The notes: generated by a model not told the origin, from the letters alone. DNA of 64,000 bases from Collinsella tanakaei (GCF_016900375.1 NZ_JACJKB010000004.1:1-64000), one strand, 5' to 3'. Numbered from the stretch's first letter, positions 45,806 through 55,223 are shown. Numbers and translations are program-made.

Positions 45806-48307
45806 ATGGCAGTCAAGGATAAAGACCGCAAGAAGAACGACAAGCGCAGGGACGGCGACGCCACCGCGCCCGTCAAGGCCGATCGCCACGACTACAGCTA
45901 CACGCAGAACCGCGAGCTGTCGTGGCTGCGCTTCGACGACCGCGTGCTCGCCGAGGCCTACGACACGACCGTCCCGCTGTTCGAGCGGCTCAAGTTCGTC
46001 TCGATCTTCGAGAGCAACCTCGACGAGTTCTTCATGATCCGTATCGGCGGCCTCTCGGACCTGGCGACCCTCAAGCACCAGCCGCGCGACAACAAGAGCA
46101 ACCTCACGCCGGCCGAGCAGATCGACCGCGTCTTCGATGCTCTGCCGCCCCTGTACGCGCGCCAGGAGGCCATGTTCCACGAGCTCGAGGACGAGCTCGC
46201 CAAGCGCGGCATGATCCGCCTGGAGCCCGACACCCTCGTAGGCGACGAGCGCACCTTCGTGGAGGGCTTCTTCAAGTCCTACATCTCCCCCATCATCTCG
46301 CCGCTCGTCATCGACCCGCGCCACCCCTTCCCCAACCTGCGCAACGGCGGGCTGTACCTCGTGTGCGGCCTCGAGGTCTCCGCGGAATCCGATGAGTCCG
46401 GCCTGCTCGGCCTCATCGAGATCCCGCCGTCGCTGCCGCGTGTGATCGAGATTCCCAGCACCGCCGGCGAGTACCACTACATCCTCGTCGAGGACATCAT
46501 CATGGCCTGCGTCGACCGCTGCTTCGGAACGTACGTGCCCCAGGATCGCGCCATCATCCGCGTCATCCGCAACGCCGATATCGACCCCGACGGCGAGGGC
46601 GTCGAGGAGGACGAGGACTACCGCCAGCACATGAAGCGCATCCTCAAGAAGCGCCTGCGCCTGCAGCCCGTCTACCTCTACGTGCGCGGCCAGCTCCAGC
46701 GCACGACCATCAAGCCCATCCGCCGCGCCCTCGAGCTGTCGGGCCGCTCCATGGCCGTGACCGACATCCCCCTCGACCTGGGTTACGTCTACTCGCTCGA
46801 GTCGCATATCCCCGAGGCCGCCAAGAAGGAGCTTCTGTTCGACCCCTTCCAGCCGCAGGCCAACCCGACATTCGACCTCTCCCGCCCCATGCGCGAACAG
46901 GTCATCGAGGGCGATAAGCTGCTGTTCTACCCCTACGAGGCCATGACCCCGTTTTTGAACCTCGTGCACGAGGCGGCCTTCGACGACAGCTGCATCTCGA
47001 TTCGCATCACGCTCTACCGCGTGGCCAAGCAGTCGCGCCTGTGCGAGTCGCTGATCTCCGCCGCCGAGAACGGCAAGGAGGTCACGGTGCTCATGGAGCT
47101 CCGCGCGCGCTTCGACGAGGAGAACAACATCGAGTGGGCCGAGCGTCTGGAGGAGGCCGGCTGCACGGTCATCTACGGCTCCGAGGGCTTCAAGTGCCAC
47201 TCCAAGATCTGCCAGCTCACCTACCGCGAGGGCATGGCGGTCACGCGCCTGACGCTGCTCGGCACCGGCAACTTCAACGAGAAGACCGCCAAGCTGTACT
47301 CGGACTTCATGCTCATGACGGCGCATCCGGGCATCGGCGAGGACGCCAACTCGTTCTTCCGCAACCTGTCGCTCGGCAACCTGCGCGGCGACTACCGCTA
47401 CCTCGGCGTGGCGCCCGCCGGCCTGAAGCCGCTCATCATGACGGGCCTCAACCGCGAGATCGACCGCGCCCAGGCGGGCCTGCCCGCTCGCGTCTTCCTG
47501 AAGATGAACTCGCTTACCGACCGCGAGGTCATCGACAAGATCTCCGAGGCGAGCTGCGCCGGCGTTCAGGTCGAGATGATCATCCGCGGCATCTCCTGCC
47601 TGCTTCCGGGCATCCCCGGCAAGACCGAGAACGTGCACATCCGCTCCATCGTGGGCCGCTTCCTCGAGCACGCGCGCGTCTACGCCTTCGGCGAGGATGC
47701 CGACACCGTGTACCTCTCGTCCGCCGACATGATGACGCGCAACACCGAGCACCGCGTGGAGATCGCCTTCCCCGTACTCGACGCCGACATCCGCGCCCAG
47801 GTCATCGAGTACATGGACATCCAGCTCAAGGACAACGTGAAGGCGCGCGAGCTCACGAGCAAGGGCACGTGGGCGCCCGTCGAGGTGTCCGAGGGCACCG
47901 AGCCGTTCATCGCGCAGGAGCACCTCATGGAGTTCGCGACCAAGCGCGCGAGCTCGGCGGAGAAGGCGGAGTCCAAGCGCGCCGTCGCCCGCCCGTCGGT
48001 ACCCATGGGAACGCCGCCCGCGACCGCTGTCGAGGCTGACGACGAGAACGTGCTCGAGCCGCATGCCGCGCCCGCTGCCGCCGAGGAGCCCGCGGCGCCT
48101 GCGGCGCCGGCTGAAGCCAAGCCCGAGCCCCAGCCGACCGCCGTGAAGGCCACACTCATCGAGCCCGAGCAGCCCGCAGCCGCCCCGAGCAGCCAGAATG
48201 CCGTCACCGTGCGCAAGCGCGGCCGCGTCGGCACCGGTTTCGCCCTCGTGGGCCTCGGACTGAAGACGCTCCTGTTCGGCTCCAAGGACACCAAGAAGCG
48301 CAGGTAG
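45806..48307 (+). CDS. ppk1: polyphosphate kinase 1
   Basis: 833 residues. Reversibly polymerises the ATP gamma-phosphate into inorganic polyphosphate; membrane-associated. The ATG at 45806 has AAGGATGG upstream; about 60 in-frame codons before it look non-coding. Domains: N-terminal (YTQNRELSWLRFDDRVLAEA, FESNLDEFFMIR), head, and two phospholipase-D-like catalytic halves (C1 MELRARFDEENNIEWAERLE with the autophosphorylated histidine in SEGFKCHSKICQL; C2 VGRFLEHARVYAFG and TVYLSSADMMTRNTEHRVE). The last 130 residues are an Ala/Pro/Glu-rich tail ending in a hydrophobic/basic stretch (TGFALVGLGLKTLLFGSKD), an unusual extension that might touch membrane. Confidence 0.96.
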   Translation: MAVKDKDRKKNDKRRDGDATAPVKADRHDYSYTQNRELSWLRFDDRVLAEAYDTTVPLFERLKFVSIFESNLDEFFMIRIGGLSDLATLKHQPRDNKSNLTPAEQIDRVFDALPPLYARQEAMFHELEDELAKRGMIRLEPDTLVGDERTFVEGFFKSYISPIISPLVIDPRHPFPNLRNGGLYLVCGLEVSAESDESGLLGLIEIPPSLPRVIEIPSTAGEYHYILVEDIIMACVDRCFGTYVPQDRAIIRVIRNADIDPDGEGVEEDEDYRQHMKRILKKRLRLQPVYLYVRGQLQRTTIKPIRRALELSGRSMAVTDIPLDLGYVYSLESHIPEAAKKELLFDPFQPQANPTFDLSRPMREQVIEGDKLLFYPYEAMTPFLNLVHEAAFDDSCISIRITLYRVAKQSRLCESLISAAENGKEVTVLMELRARFDEENNIEWAERLEEAGCTVIYGSEGFKCHSKICQLTYREGMAVTRLTLLGTGNFNEKTAKLYSDFMLMTAHPGIGEDANSFFRNLSLGNLRGDYRYLGVAPAGLKPLIMTGLNREIDRAQAGLPARVFLKMNSLTDREVIDKISEASCAGVQVEMIIRGISCLLPGIPGKTENVHIRSIVGRFLEHARVYAFGEDADTVYLSSADMMTRNTEHRVEIAFPVLDADIRAQVIEYMDIQLKDNVKARELTSKGTWAPVEVSEGTEPFIAQEHLMEFATKRASSAEKAESKRAVARPSVPMGTPPATAVEADDENVLEPHAAPAAAEEPAAPAAPAEAKPEPQPTAVKATLIEPEQPAAAPSSQNAVTVRKRGRVGTGFALVGLGLKTLLFGSKDTKKRR

Positions 48308-48342
48308 GAGCGCATCGACATCTCACCTATAAGCCTGCCCGG

Positions 48343-48380
48343 AAGGGCTGCGATCCCGGTCGCAGCCCTTCTTGCTTTTG
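48343..48380 (+). terminator. terminator of ppk1
   Basis: A perfect 11-bp stem (48343-48353 with 48360-48370) followed by CTTGCTTTT, 36 bases past the ppk1 stop. Confidence 0.85.
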
Positions 48381-48493
48381 GCGGCAAACGCGCGTTACGC
48401 CCTTGCACACTTGGTGCACGTCCCGATTGCGCAGGCGCCGACGGCCTGCAAGACGCTACACTTGTGGGCTGAAAAGCCAGCGGAAAGGACACC

Positions 48494-49807
48494 ATGAAGC
48501 TCACGATCGACAGCATGACCTACGGACCGGACGGATTCGCACGCACCGACGACGGCAAGGCCGTCTTCGTTTCCGGAGGCGTCACGGGCGACACGGTCGA
48601 GGCCGACATCGTAAGCACGGGCGCCTCCTTCGACCGCGCCGTCGTGCGCGAGGTCGTCGAGCCCTCCCCCGACCGCGTCCAGCCGCCCTGCCCCTTCGTG
48701 GGCATCTGCGGCGGATGCCCCTGGGGCTCACTTGCCCAAGCGGCGCAGCATGCCGCCAAGGAGGAGAACCTTCGCTCGACCCTCAAGCGCATCGGCCGCT
48801 TTGACGACGATGCCATCGCCGCCATCGTGCGCCCCATCCGATACGCCAAGGACGCCTGGGGCTACCGCAACAAGATCGAGCTCGCGCCCGTGCTCGACGG
48901 CGGCAAGTTCCGCCTCGGCATGCACGGCACCGACCCCGATACCATCGTGCGCGTGGATGCCTGCCCGCTGTTCGAGAAGAAGTACCCCAAGGCCGTGAAG
49001 TCCGTCGTGGGCGCTCTGTCGTACCTGGGCAACTCCCGCGACCTCGAACTCGAGCGCGTGGGCATCCGCGCGAGCCGCCGCACCAAGGCGCTCGAGGTGG
49101 CCCTCTGGACCCCCACCGGCGGCTTCCCCCGCGCGCAGGTGGCCCGCGTGCTCACCGACGCCGTCAAGCCCACGAGCGTGGTGCGCGTCATGTCGAAGGG
49201 CGACCGCCGCGCCCGCCGCGTGGCGGGCGTCGAGGCGCTCGCCGGCGAGGGCTCGTGGACCGAGCAGATCGCAGGCGAGCTCATGCGCCTGTCGGCGCCC
49301 TCGTTCTTCCAGGTGAACACCGCTGCCGCCGAAATCCTCATCGAGCTTGTGCTCGATGCCCTCAAGCCCGCCGAGGACGAGGTCGGCATCGACCTGTATT
49401 CCGGCGCCGGCACCTTCACCCTGCCGCTCGCCCGCCGCATGGACTTCGTCTACGCCGTGGAGGCGTACGGACCGGCCGTCCGCGACCTGCGCCGCAACCT
49501 CGAGAGCGCGAACATCACCAACGTCGACGCCATCGGCGGCGACGCCGTGCGCGAGTTCCCCGACGACGATGCCGATGTGCTCGTGGTCGACCCGCCGCGC
49601 GCGGGCCTCGACGAGCAGGCTATCGGGCTCATCGCCGGCACCTCCGCCCGCGATGTCGCCTACGTGTCGTGCGACCCGGCGACCCTCGCCCGCGACCTGC
49701 GCCGCTTTACCGACGAGGGCACGTTCCGCGTCGTGTCGGCCACCCCGGTCGACCTCTTCCCCCAGACGTTCCACTGCGAGACCGTCGCGCACCTCACCCG
49801 CGCCTAG
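48494..49807 (+). CDS. RlmD/TrmA family RNA (uracil-5-)-methyltransferase
   Basis: 437 residues. SAM-dependent m5U methyltransferase. An N-terminal TRAM domain (about 1-60) is followed by a Cys cluster (PCPFVGICGGCPW) that holds a [4Fe-4S] centre, typical of 23S rRNA enzymes RlmD/RlmCD. The catalytic part has FFQVNTAAAEILIELV, the SAM motif DLYSGAGTFTLPLARR, the VDPPRAGLDEQAI motif and the nucleophilic cysteine in YVSCDPATLARDL with a general-base Glu near the C-terminus (FHCETVAHL). Starts at ATG after GGAAAGGA. Whether it modifies U747, U1939 or both cannot be told from the sequence. Confidence 0.92.
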   Translation: MKLTIDSMTYGPDGFARTDDGKAVFVSGGVTGDTVEADIVSTGASFDRAVVREVVEPSPDRVQPPCPFVGICGGCPWGSLAQAAQHAAKEENLRSTLKRIGRFDDDAIAAIVRPIRYAKDAWGYRNKIELAPVLDGGKFRLGMHGTDPDTIVRVDACPLFEKKYPKAVKSVVGALSYLGNSRDLELERVGIRASRRTKALEVALWTPTGGFPRAQVARVLTDAVKPTSVVRVMSKGDRRARRVAGVEALAGEGSWTEQIAGELMRLSAPSFFQVNTAAAEILIELVLDALKPAEDEVGIDLYSGAGTFTLPLARRMDFVYAVEAYGPAVRDLRRNLESANITNVDAIGGDAVREFPDDDADVLVVDPPRAGLDEQAIGLIAGTSARDVAYVSCDPATLARDLRRFTDEGTFRVVSATPVDLFPQTFHCETVAHLTRA

Positions 49808-49910
49808 CCCGCGCTGCCGGCCGCTGAAGCCGATATCCAACCCCGACGGCATGCGCGCGGGCGGCCCGGGGTATAACAGCGAAAACGCCCCCTCAACGAA
49901 AGGATCCGCC

Positions 49911-50456
49911 ATGTCCGCCGTAGCCGTGCTTGCCGCCGATGGATTCGAGACCATCGAGTGCCTGACCATCGTCGATGTCCTGCGCAGGGGCGGCGTGCGC
50001 GTGTCGCTCGTGTCCGTGATGTCCACCCGTGACGTCGTGAGCGCCCAGCAGATCGCCGTCACGTGCGACTGCACCCTCGACGAGATCGATATGGATGACT
50101 TCGATTACGTCGTGCTCCCGGGAGGCATGCCCGGCACGAAGCACCTGCGCGCCGATGAGCGCGTCTGCGACATCGTGCGCGATTTCGCCGCCACCAAGCA
50201 TGTCGCCGCCATCTGCGCCGCCCCGTCCATCTTAGGCGAGCTCGGCGTGCTCGAGGGCCATCGCGCCACCTGCTTCCCGGGCTTCGAGGACACCTTCCCC
50301 GCAGGCGTGTTCGCCGGCCCCAAGTCCGTCGTGGTCGACGGCAACATCATCACCGCCTCGGCCATGGGCCAAGCGCTTCCGTTCGCGCTCGCCGTCCTGG
50401 GCGACATCGCCGGCGACGTCGCGGTCGAGAAGGTCCGTGAGGGAATCCAGCTGTAG
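49911..50456 (+). CDS. DJ-1/PfpI family protein
   Basis: 181 residues, a single DJ-1 domain of the ThiJ/YajL subgroup (predicted glyoxalase/deglycase or chaperone). Features: VLAADGFETIECL with the conserved Glu that orients the cysteine, DYVVLPGGMPGTKHLRAD, and the nucleophile elbow AAICAAPSILGEL with the reactive Cys; GNIITASAMGQALPFALAV closes the fold. An AAAGGA site precedes the ATG, and TATAAC 40 bases upstream may be a -10. It shares the strand with maf 10 bases on, suggesting a short operon. Confidence 0.92.
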   Translation: MSAVAVLAADGFETIECLTIVDVLRRGGVRVSLVSVMSTRDVVSAQQIAVTCDCTLDEIDMDDFDYVVLPGGMPGTKHLRADERVCDIVRDFAATKHVAAICAAPSILGELGVLEGHRATCFPGFEDTFPAGVFAGPKSVVVDGNIITASAMGQALPFALAVLGDIAGDVAVEKVREGIQL

Positions 50457-50466
50457 GGGCAGGCGC

Positions 50467-51057
50467 ATGATCTTAGCATCGCAATCTCCCCGCCGCATCG
50501 AGCTCATGCGCGAGGCGGGCTACGACTTCCGCGTGATTCCCGCTGACATCGACGAGACGCCCCAGGTGCACGAGGGGCCCTTGGAGCTTGTCGCGCGCCT
50601 CTCGCTCGACAAGGCGGCGTTTTCCGCCTCCACATCCGCCTACCCCGGCGAGCTCGTCGTGGCGGCCGACACCATCGTTGCCATCGACGGCGAGGTGCTC
50701 GGCAAGCCCGAAGACGAGGCCGATGCTCGCCGCATGCTGCGCGAGCTCTCTGGCAGGACGCACCAGGTCGCAACCGGCGTCGCCCTTATCGTCGCGCACG
50801 CCAAAAGAGTCGAACCCGTATCGTTGGTCGAGGTAACCGACGTTACGTTCTTCGACCTTACCGACGACGAGATCGATGGCTACGTGAAGGGCGGCGAGCC
50901 GATGGACAAGGCGGGCGCCTACGGAATCCAGGGCGTGGGCGGCCGCATGCTCGTGAAGAAGATCGATGGCGACTTCTACAACGTCGTGGGCCTTCCCATC
51001 GCCCGCACGGTGCGCGCCATCGCACGGCTCGAGACGCAGGCGGGCATCATCTGCTAG
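50467..51057 (+). CDS. maf: Maf-like nucleotide pyrophosphatase
   Basis: 196 residues from the ATG at 50467 (MILASQSPRRIELMREAGYD). Maf proteins hydrolyse dTTP, UTP or modified nucleotides to monophosphates and can inhibit septation. Motifs: ASQSPRR (substrate loop), ELVVAADTIVAIDG (catalytic Asp), LGKPEDEADARRMLREL, GEPMDKAGAYGIQGVGG and NVVGLP. A Ser/Arg/Lys pattern like that in dTTP/UTP-specific YhdE is present, so that specificity is likely. It is 10 bases after the DJ-1 gene. Confidence 0.95.
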   Translation: MILASQSPRRIELMREAGYDFRVIPADIDETPQVHEGPLELVARLSLDKAAFSASTSAYPGELVVAADTIVAIDGEVLGKPEDEADARRMLRELSGRTHQVATGVALIVAHAKRVEPVSLVEVTDVTFFDLTDDEIDGYVKGGEPMDKAGAYGIQGVGGRMLVKKIDGDFYNVVGLPIARTVRAIARLETQAGIIC

Positions 51058-51137
51058 CAGCACCGCGGCGCCTGTATCCGAGGTCAGGCGCATACCGAAC
51101 CCATAACCCGCGCGGCAAGCGAAAGGAGCTCTTGCAC

Positions 51138-52133
51138 ATGGAGCTGACATCCATTCCTTTGAGTGAGCTGACCGACTTCCATATCGGCCACTGGACCGAC
51201 CGCACGGCGGGAACCGGCTGCACCGTCATCGTGGCGCCCCAGGGCGCAGCTGCCGGCGTCGATGTCCGCGGCGGCGCGCCCGCCTCGCGCGAGACCGACC
51301 TGCTGCGCCCCGAGAACACCGTGGACGCCATCCACGCCGTCTGCCTCTCGGGCGGCTCGGCCTTCGGCCTCGAGGCGGCATCGGGCGTGGCGCGTGAGCT
51401 CGAGGGTCGCGGCATCGGCCTCGATGTGGGACCGACGGTCGTGCCCATCGTGTGCTCGAGCTGCCTGTTCGACCTCGCCTTCGGCGATGCCCACGTGCGC
51501 CCCGGTGTAGAAGCGGGCATATTCGCCACCTGCGCGGCCCTCGACGGGGGTGCCGACGCGCTCGAGCAGGGCACGGTGGGCGCTGGAACCGGCGCCACGG
51601 TGGGCAAGCTGAACGGTCCCGGCTGCGCCATGAAGGGCGGCCTGGGCGCCCAGGCGCTCCAGCTCGGCAGCATCAAGGTGGGAGCCTTGAGCGCTGTCAA
51701 CGCCTGCGGCAACGTGGTCGACCCCGCAACCGGGCGCACGATCGCCGGCATGCGCGCCGCGGCCGATTCCGACGAGATCGTCAGCATGGAGGAGGCCATG
51801 ATCGCCGCGGCCGACCAGATGGCGATGCCGCTCGACCGCACGAACACGACCATCTCGTGCATCGTCACCAACGCGCGGCTCACGAAGGCGCAGTGCACGA
51901 AGGTCGCCCAGATCGCAGCCGACGCCTATGCCCATACCATCCGTCCGACCCACACCACCAACGACGGCGACACGATCTACGTCATGGCGTCGGGAACGGC
52001 CGATATGCAGGACTGCCCGCTCGACCTTCTGGGCCTTCTTGCCACTCGCGCGCTCGAGGCGGCCATCTGCGAGGGATGTCGTACCGCAGACGGAATACTT
52101 GGAACGCCTTCATGCAAAGATCTTGCGCGGTAG
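51138..52133 (+). CDS. P1 family N-terminal-nucleophile hydrolase (DmpA/BapA-like)
   Basis: 331 residues from the ATG at 51138 (AAAGGAG 9 bases upstream; a TTG two codons earlier is less likely). DmpA family proteins are made as one chain that cuts itself before a Ser/Thr nucleophile and act as aminopeptidases on D-, beta- or amide substrates. Visible family blocks: CLSGGSAFGLEAASGVAREL, GTVGAGTGATVGKLNG, MKGGLG, AVNACGNVVDP and the predicted cleavage/nucleophile segment MPLDRTNTTISCIVTNARL. No signal peptide, so cytoplasmic. Substrate unknown. A strong terminator follows. Confidence 0.9.
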   Translation: MELTSIPLSELTDFHIGHWTDRTAGTGCTVIVAPQGAAAGVDVRGGAPASRETDLLRPENTVDAIHAVCLSGGSAFGLEAASGVARELEGRGIGLDVGPTVVPIVCSSCLFDLAFGDAHVRPGVEAGIFATCAALDGGADALEQGTVGAGTGATVGKLNGPGCAMKGGLGAQALQLGSIKVGALSAVNACGNVVDPATGRTIAGMRAAADSDEIVSMEEAMIAAADQMAMPLDRTNTTISCIVTNARLTKAQCTKVAQIAADAYAHTIRPTHTTNDGDTIYVMASGTADMQDCPLDLLGLLATRALEAAICEGCRTADGILGTPSCKDLAR

Positions 52134-52159
52134 CGTAGGATTAACGGTTGTACGCAGGG

Positions 52160-52197
52160 CCCACCGGTTTCGCGATATGCGTGCCGGTGGGTTTTCT
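52160..52197 (+). terminator. terminator after the P1 peptidase gene
   Basis: An 8-bp stem (CCCACCGG at 52160-52167 with 52184-52191) followed by TTTTCT, 26 bases past the stop. Confidence 0.75.
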
Positions 52198-52226
52198 ATT
52201 CATTCTGCACACCGCAAGGAGCTCCC

Positions 52227-53690
52227 ATGGATCCCGTTCCGACCACGTCTGAGACCCCTTCGGCACCCGCCAAGCGCGGCATCGGCCTGTTCGGCCTCAT
52301 CGCGCTCGTCATCAGCTCATCGATCGGCTCGGGCGTCTTTGCGCTCTCGACCGACATCTCGGCTGCCGCGGCGCCCGGCCCCGCGCTCATCGCCTGGGTC
52401 ATCAGCGGCATCGGCTTCATGGCGCTCGCCACCTCATTCGGCAGGCTCTCGATCCTGCGCCCCAACCTCAACGGCATCGTCGCCTACGCCAAGGAGGGCT
52501 TCGGGCCGTTCACGGGCTTCGTGTCGGGCTGGGGCTACTGGCTGTCCATCTGGATCGGCAACGTGGCCTTCGGCGTCATGCTCGCCACCGCTATCGGATA
52601 CTTCTTCCCGCCCTTCTCCGACGGCCTCACGATCGGCGCCGTCGCGTTCATCTCGGTGCTCAACTGGATCATCGTCTTCGTTGTCAACCGCGGCGTCGAG
52701 GAGGCATCCGTCCTGAACGCCATCGTCATGACGTGCAAGCTCGTGCCGATCTTCGTGTTCATCGTCACGATGATCCTCGTGTTCGACTTCGGCGTATTCA
52801 CCGCCGACTTCTGGGGCAACCTCGCCAACAACCTCGGGAGTGAGAGCGCCCCGGGCAGCGTGGGCACGCAGATCGTCAACTGCTTCATGGTCATGATGTG
52901 GGTGTTCGTCGGCATGGAGGGCGCGAGCGTCCTCGGCCACCGCGCGCGCAACAAGCGCGACGTCAGCCGCGCGACGATGCTCGGCTGCACCGCGCTCGTC
53001 GTAATCTACGTCGCGGCGTCGGTCCTCCCCTACGGCTACCTCACGCGCGAGGAGCTCATGGCGCTCGGCTCGCCGTCCATGCCCTATATCTTCCAGCATG
53101 TCGTCGGCCCTTGGGGCGGCGCGTTCATCTCCGGCGGTCTCATCATCTCGATCTTCGGCGCTTGGCTGTCCTACACCATCCTCGCGTCGGAGGCCATGAA
53201 CGAGATGGCGCAGATGGAGCTGCTGCCGCGCCTGTTCGCGAAGCTCAACAGGCACGGCGCCCCGACCGCATGTCTCATCACCACAGGCGCCATGATCCAA
53301 GTCCTCTCGATCGTCATGCTGTTCTCCGAGGCCGCCTACCAGTTCGCCTACTCCCTGTGCACAGCGTCGATCGTCATCTCGTGGGGCCTGGCCTCCGCTT
53401 ACATGGCGCGCTATGCGTGGTCGCACCGAGCAGAGGGCATGGTGAAGGACTTCGTGCTCGGCGCCTTCGCCACCATCTTCCTCGCCGCTGCCATCACGCT
53501 GTCGGGCCTCCATCAGCTCATGCTCTGCTGCATCGCGTACGTACCGGGCATCCTGTTCTACGTCAACGCGCGACGCGAGTACGGCGCGACGACCATCATC
53601 ACCGGCCGCGAGAAGATCATCGCCGCCGTCATCGTCGTGGCTGCTGTGGCCGCCATCGCCATGCTCGCCACCGGGGCCATCACCATCTAG
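52227..53690 (+). CDS. APC family basic amino acid antiporter (arginine/ornithine type)
   Basis: 487 residues, about twelve to thirteen membrane helices. The APC superfamily start is visible (GIGLFGLIALVISSSIGSGVFAL, the substrate-carboxylate loop), then the family blocks GFMALATSFGRLSILRPNLN, IVAYAKEGFGPFTGFVSGWG, FVGMEGASVLGHRARNKRDV, and the late ASEAMNEMAQMELLPRLFAKLN helix. The segment order and length match the APA subgroup that holds arginine/ornithine and lysine/cadaverine antiporters. It is 7 kb from arcA on the other strand, so it could be a second route for arginine or serve another amino acid. It is preceded by a terminator, so it has its own promoter. Confidence 0.85.
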   Translation: MDPVPTTSETPSAPAKRGIGLFGLIALVISSSIGSGVFALSTDISAAAAPGPALIAWVISGIGFMALATSFGRLSILRPNLNGIVAYAKEGFGPFTGFVSGWGYWLSIWIGNVAFGVMLATAIGYFFPPFSDGLTIGAVAFISVLNWIIVFVVNRGVEEASVLNAIVMTCKLVPIFVFIVTMILVFDFGVFTADFWGNLANNLGSESAPGSVGTQIVNCFMVMMWVFVGMEGASVLGHRARNKRDVSRATMLGCTALVVIYVAASVLPYGYLTREELMALGSPSMPYIFQHVVGPWGGAFISGGLIISIFGAWLSYTILASEAMNEMAQMELLPRLFAKLNRHGAPTACLITTGAMIQVLSIVMLFSEAAYQFAYSLCTASIVISWGLASAYMARYAWSHRAEGMVKDFVLGAFATIFLAAAITLSGLHQLMLCCIAYVPGILFYVNARREYGATTIITGREKIIAAVIVVAAVAAIAMLATGAITI

Positions 53691-53784
53691 CGTGCAGCCA
53701 CCCGCTGCTCGGATGGCAGCGCATCGCGCATGTGGCATTTGGGTATTACCCAGGTAAGCAACCGCAATGCGTCGAGGAGGCATG

Positions 53785-55170
53785 ATGAAGCTGCGTCGCC
53801 CCTTCCCCTTTATCCTGCTGATCGCCATCCTGCTCATCCTGCTTGTCGGCGGCCTGCTGTCCATCAAAGACCGCGTGCTCGTCCGCCGCACGGAATCCGA
53901 CGCTGCCGATCTCGCTGCAACCGAGCTCACGGATACGGTGTCCGCCCCTGCCCAGCAGGCTGACGAGTCCCATGACGCCGAGGGCGCACGGGCGCTCGCG
54001 GAGCTCGCCCTCTCGCTGCTGCAAAACGATGCGTCCGTCGACAAGGGGGCAAACGCCCTCGTGTCCCCGCTGTCCATCGCAAGCGCGCTCGGCCTTGCCG
54101 CAAACGGCGCCGAGGGTGAAACGTTGCAGCAGATGGAAACGGTACTTGGCATGGACGTCGGCTCGCTCAATGCGTACCTCAACACGCAGCGAACCCGCAC
54201 CGGATCCGATGCGCACGACGGCAAGGGCAATCCCGCCGTCACGCTCTCCAACTCCATCTGGATTCGCGATACGCCTGAGTTCGAGGCGAGCGAGGCGTTC
54301 CTGCAGGACGCCGTCAGCTGGTACGGCGCATCGGTCTTCAGCGCGCCCTTCGACGATTCCACCGTGCGCGACATCAACGCCTGGGTGCGCGCAGGCACGG
54401 ACGGCATGATCGACGGCATCCTGGACGAGAGCTCCCCGATATCCGAGGAGGCGATCATGTTCCTGGTGAACGCGCTCGCCTTCGAGGCCGCCTGGGAGGA
54501 CCCCATCGACGACGGCTTCGTCGAGACGGCCTCCTTCACCTGCGAGGACGGATCCGAGCAGGACGTCGAGCTCATGTACAGCTTCGAGAATCGCTATTTC
54601 GAGATGGACCTCGCAAGCGGAGCGGTTGCCGAAAGCGAGGAGGAATCCGCCGCCATAGCCGATGGAGAGCGCCTTGTGGGCTTCGCCAAGCCCTATCAGG
54701 GTGGCACCTACGCCTTCGTCGCCCTTCTGCCGCCCGAAGGCACGACGGTCTCCGAGACGGTTGCCCAGCTTTCGGGCGATACGCTCGGCGCGCTGCTCGA
54801 AAGCAGCTGGTACGCCCCGGTCGAGGCGTACCTGCCTGCCTTCGCCTACGACTATAGCACCCAGTTGGACGATACCCTGAAGGCACTCGGCATGGTCGAC
54901 GCCTTCAACCCGAATGCCGCGGACTTCTCTGGCATGGGAGCCGGCCTGCCGCTCAACATCTCTCGCGTCCTCCACAAGACGCATATCGAGGTCGACCAGG
55001 AAGGCACCAGCGCCGCCGCGGCGACGATCGTGGAGCTGGAAGCGGGATCATCCGCGCCCGGTGAAGAGATCCCGCCCAAGGTGGTGCGCCTCGACCGCCC
55101 CTTCATCTACCTGATCGTCGACACCCGCACGAATACCCCGCTGTTCGTCGGCGCCCTCATGCAGCCCTGA
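53785..55170 (+). CDS. membrane-anchored serpin protease inhibitor
   Basis: Serine/cysteine protease inhibitor fold, rare in bacteria but known from gut actinobacteria. About 461 residues from the ATG at 53785 (GGAGG at 4 bases; ATGs at 53782 and 53767 are alternatives). One N-terminal helix (PFPFILLIAILLILLVGGLL), no lipobox, so probably a signal anchor; serpin domain about 70-461 with NALVSPLSIASALGLAANGA, the breach/shutter motif NALAFEAAWEDPI (usual NAVYFKGxW), the hinge EGTSAAAATIVE, and C-terminal RPFIYLIVDTRTNTPLFVG. The hinge with small residues (TSAAAAT) indicates an inhibitory serpin. P1 is in the segment ELEAGSSAPG and cannot be fixed. It may protect the cell from host or self proteases. 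Confidence 0.93.
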   Translation: MKLRRPFPFILLIAILLILLVGGLLSIKDRVLVRRTESDAADLAATELTDTVSAPAQQADESHDAEGARALAELALSLLQNDASVDKGANALVSPLSIASALGLAANGAEGETLQQMETVLGMDVGSLNAYLNTQRTRTGSDAHDGKGNPAVTLSNSIWIRDTPEFEASEAFLQDAVSWYGASVFSAPFDDSTVRDINAWVRAGTDGMIDGILDESSPISEEAIMFLVNALAFEAAWEDPIDDGFVETASFTCEDGSEQDVELMYSFENRYFEMDLASGAVAESEEESAAIADGERLVGFAKPYQGGTYAFVALLPPEGTTVSETVAQLSGDTLGALLESSWYAPVEAYLPAFAYDYSTQLDDTLKALGMVDAFNPNAADFSGMGAGLPLNISRVLHKTHIEVDQEGTSAAAATIVELEAGSSAPGEEIPPKVVRLDRPFIYLIVDTRTNTPLFVGALMQP

Positions 55171-55223
55171 CGCACCATACGGGGCGTCCGATAATGGCGA
55201 TGCCGCCCTTCGGCGGAGGCCGC

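Noticed and set aside
45740-48064. A 774-codon minus-strand open frame across ppk1
   Set aside because: Antisense to a full set of Ppk1 motifs; no ribosome site.
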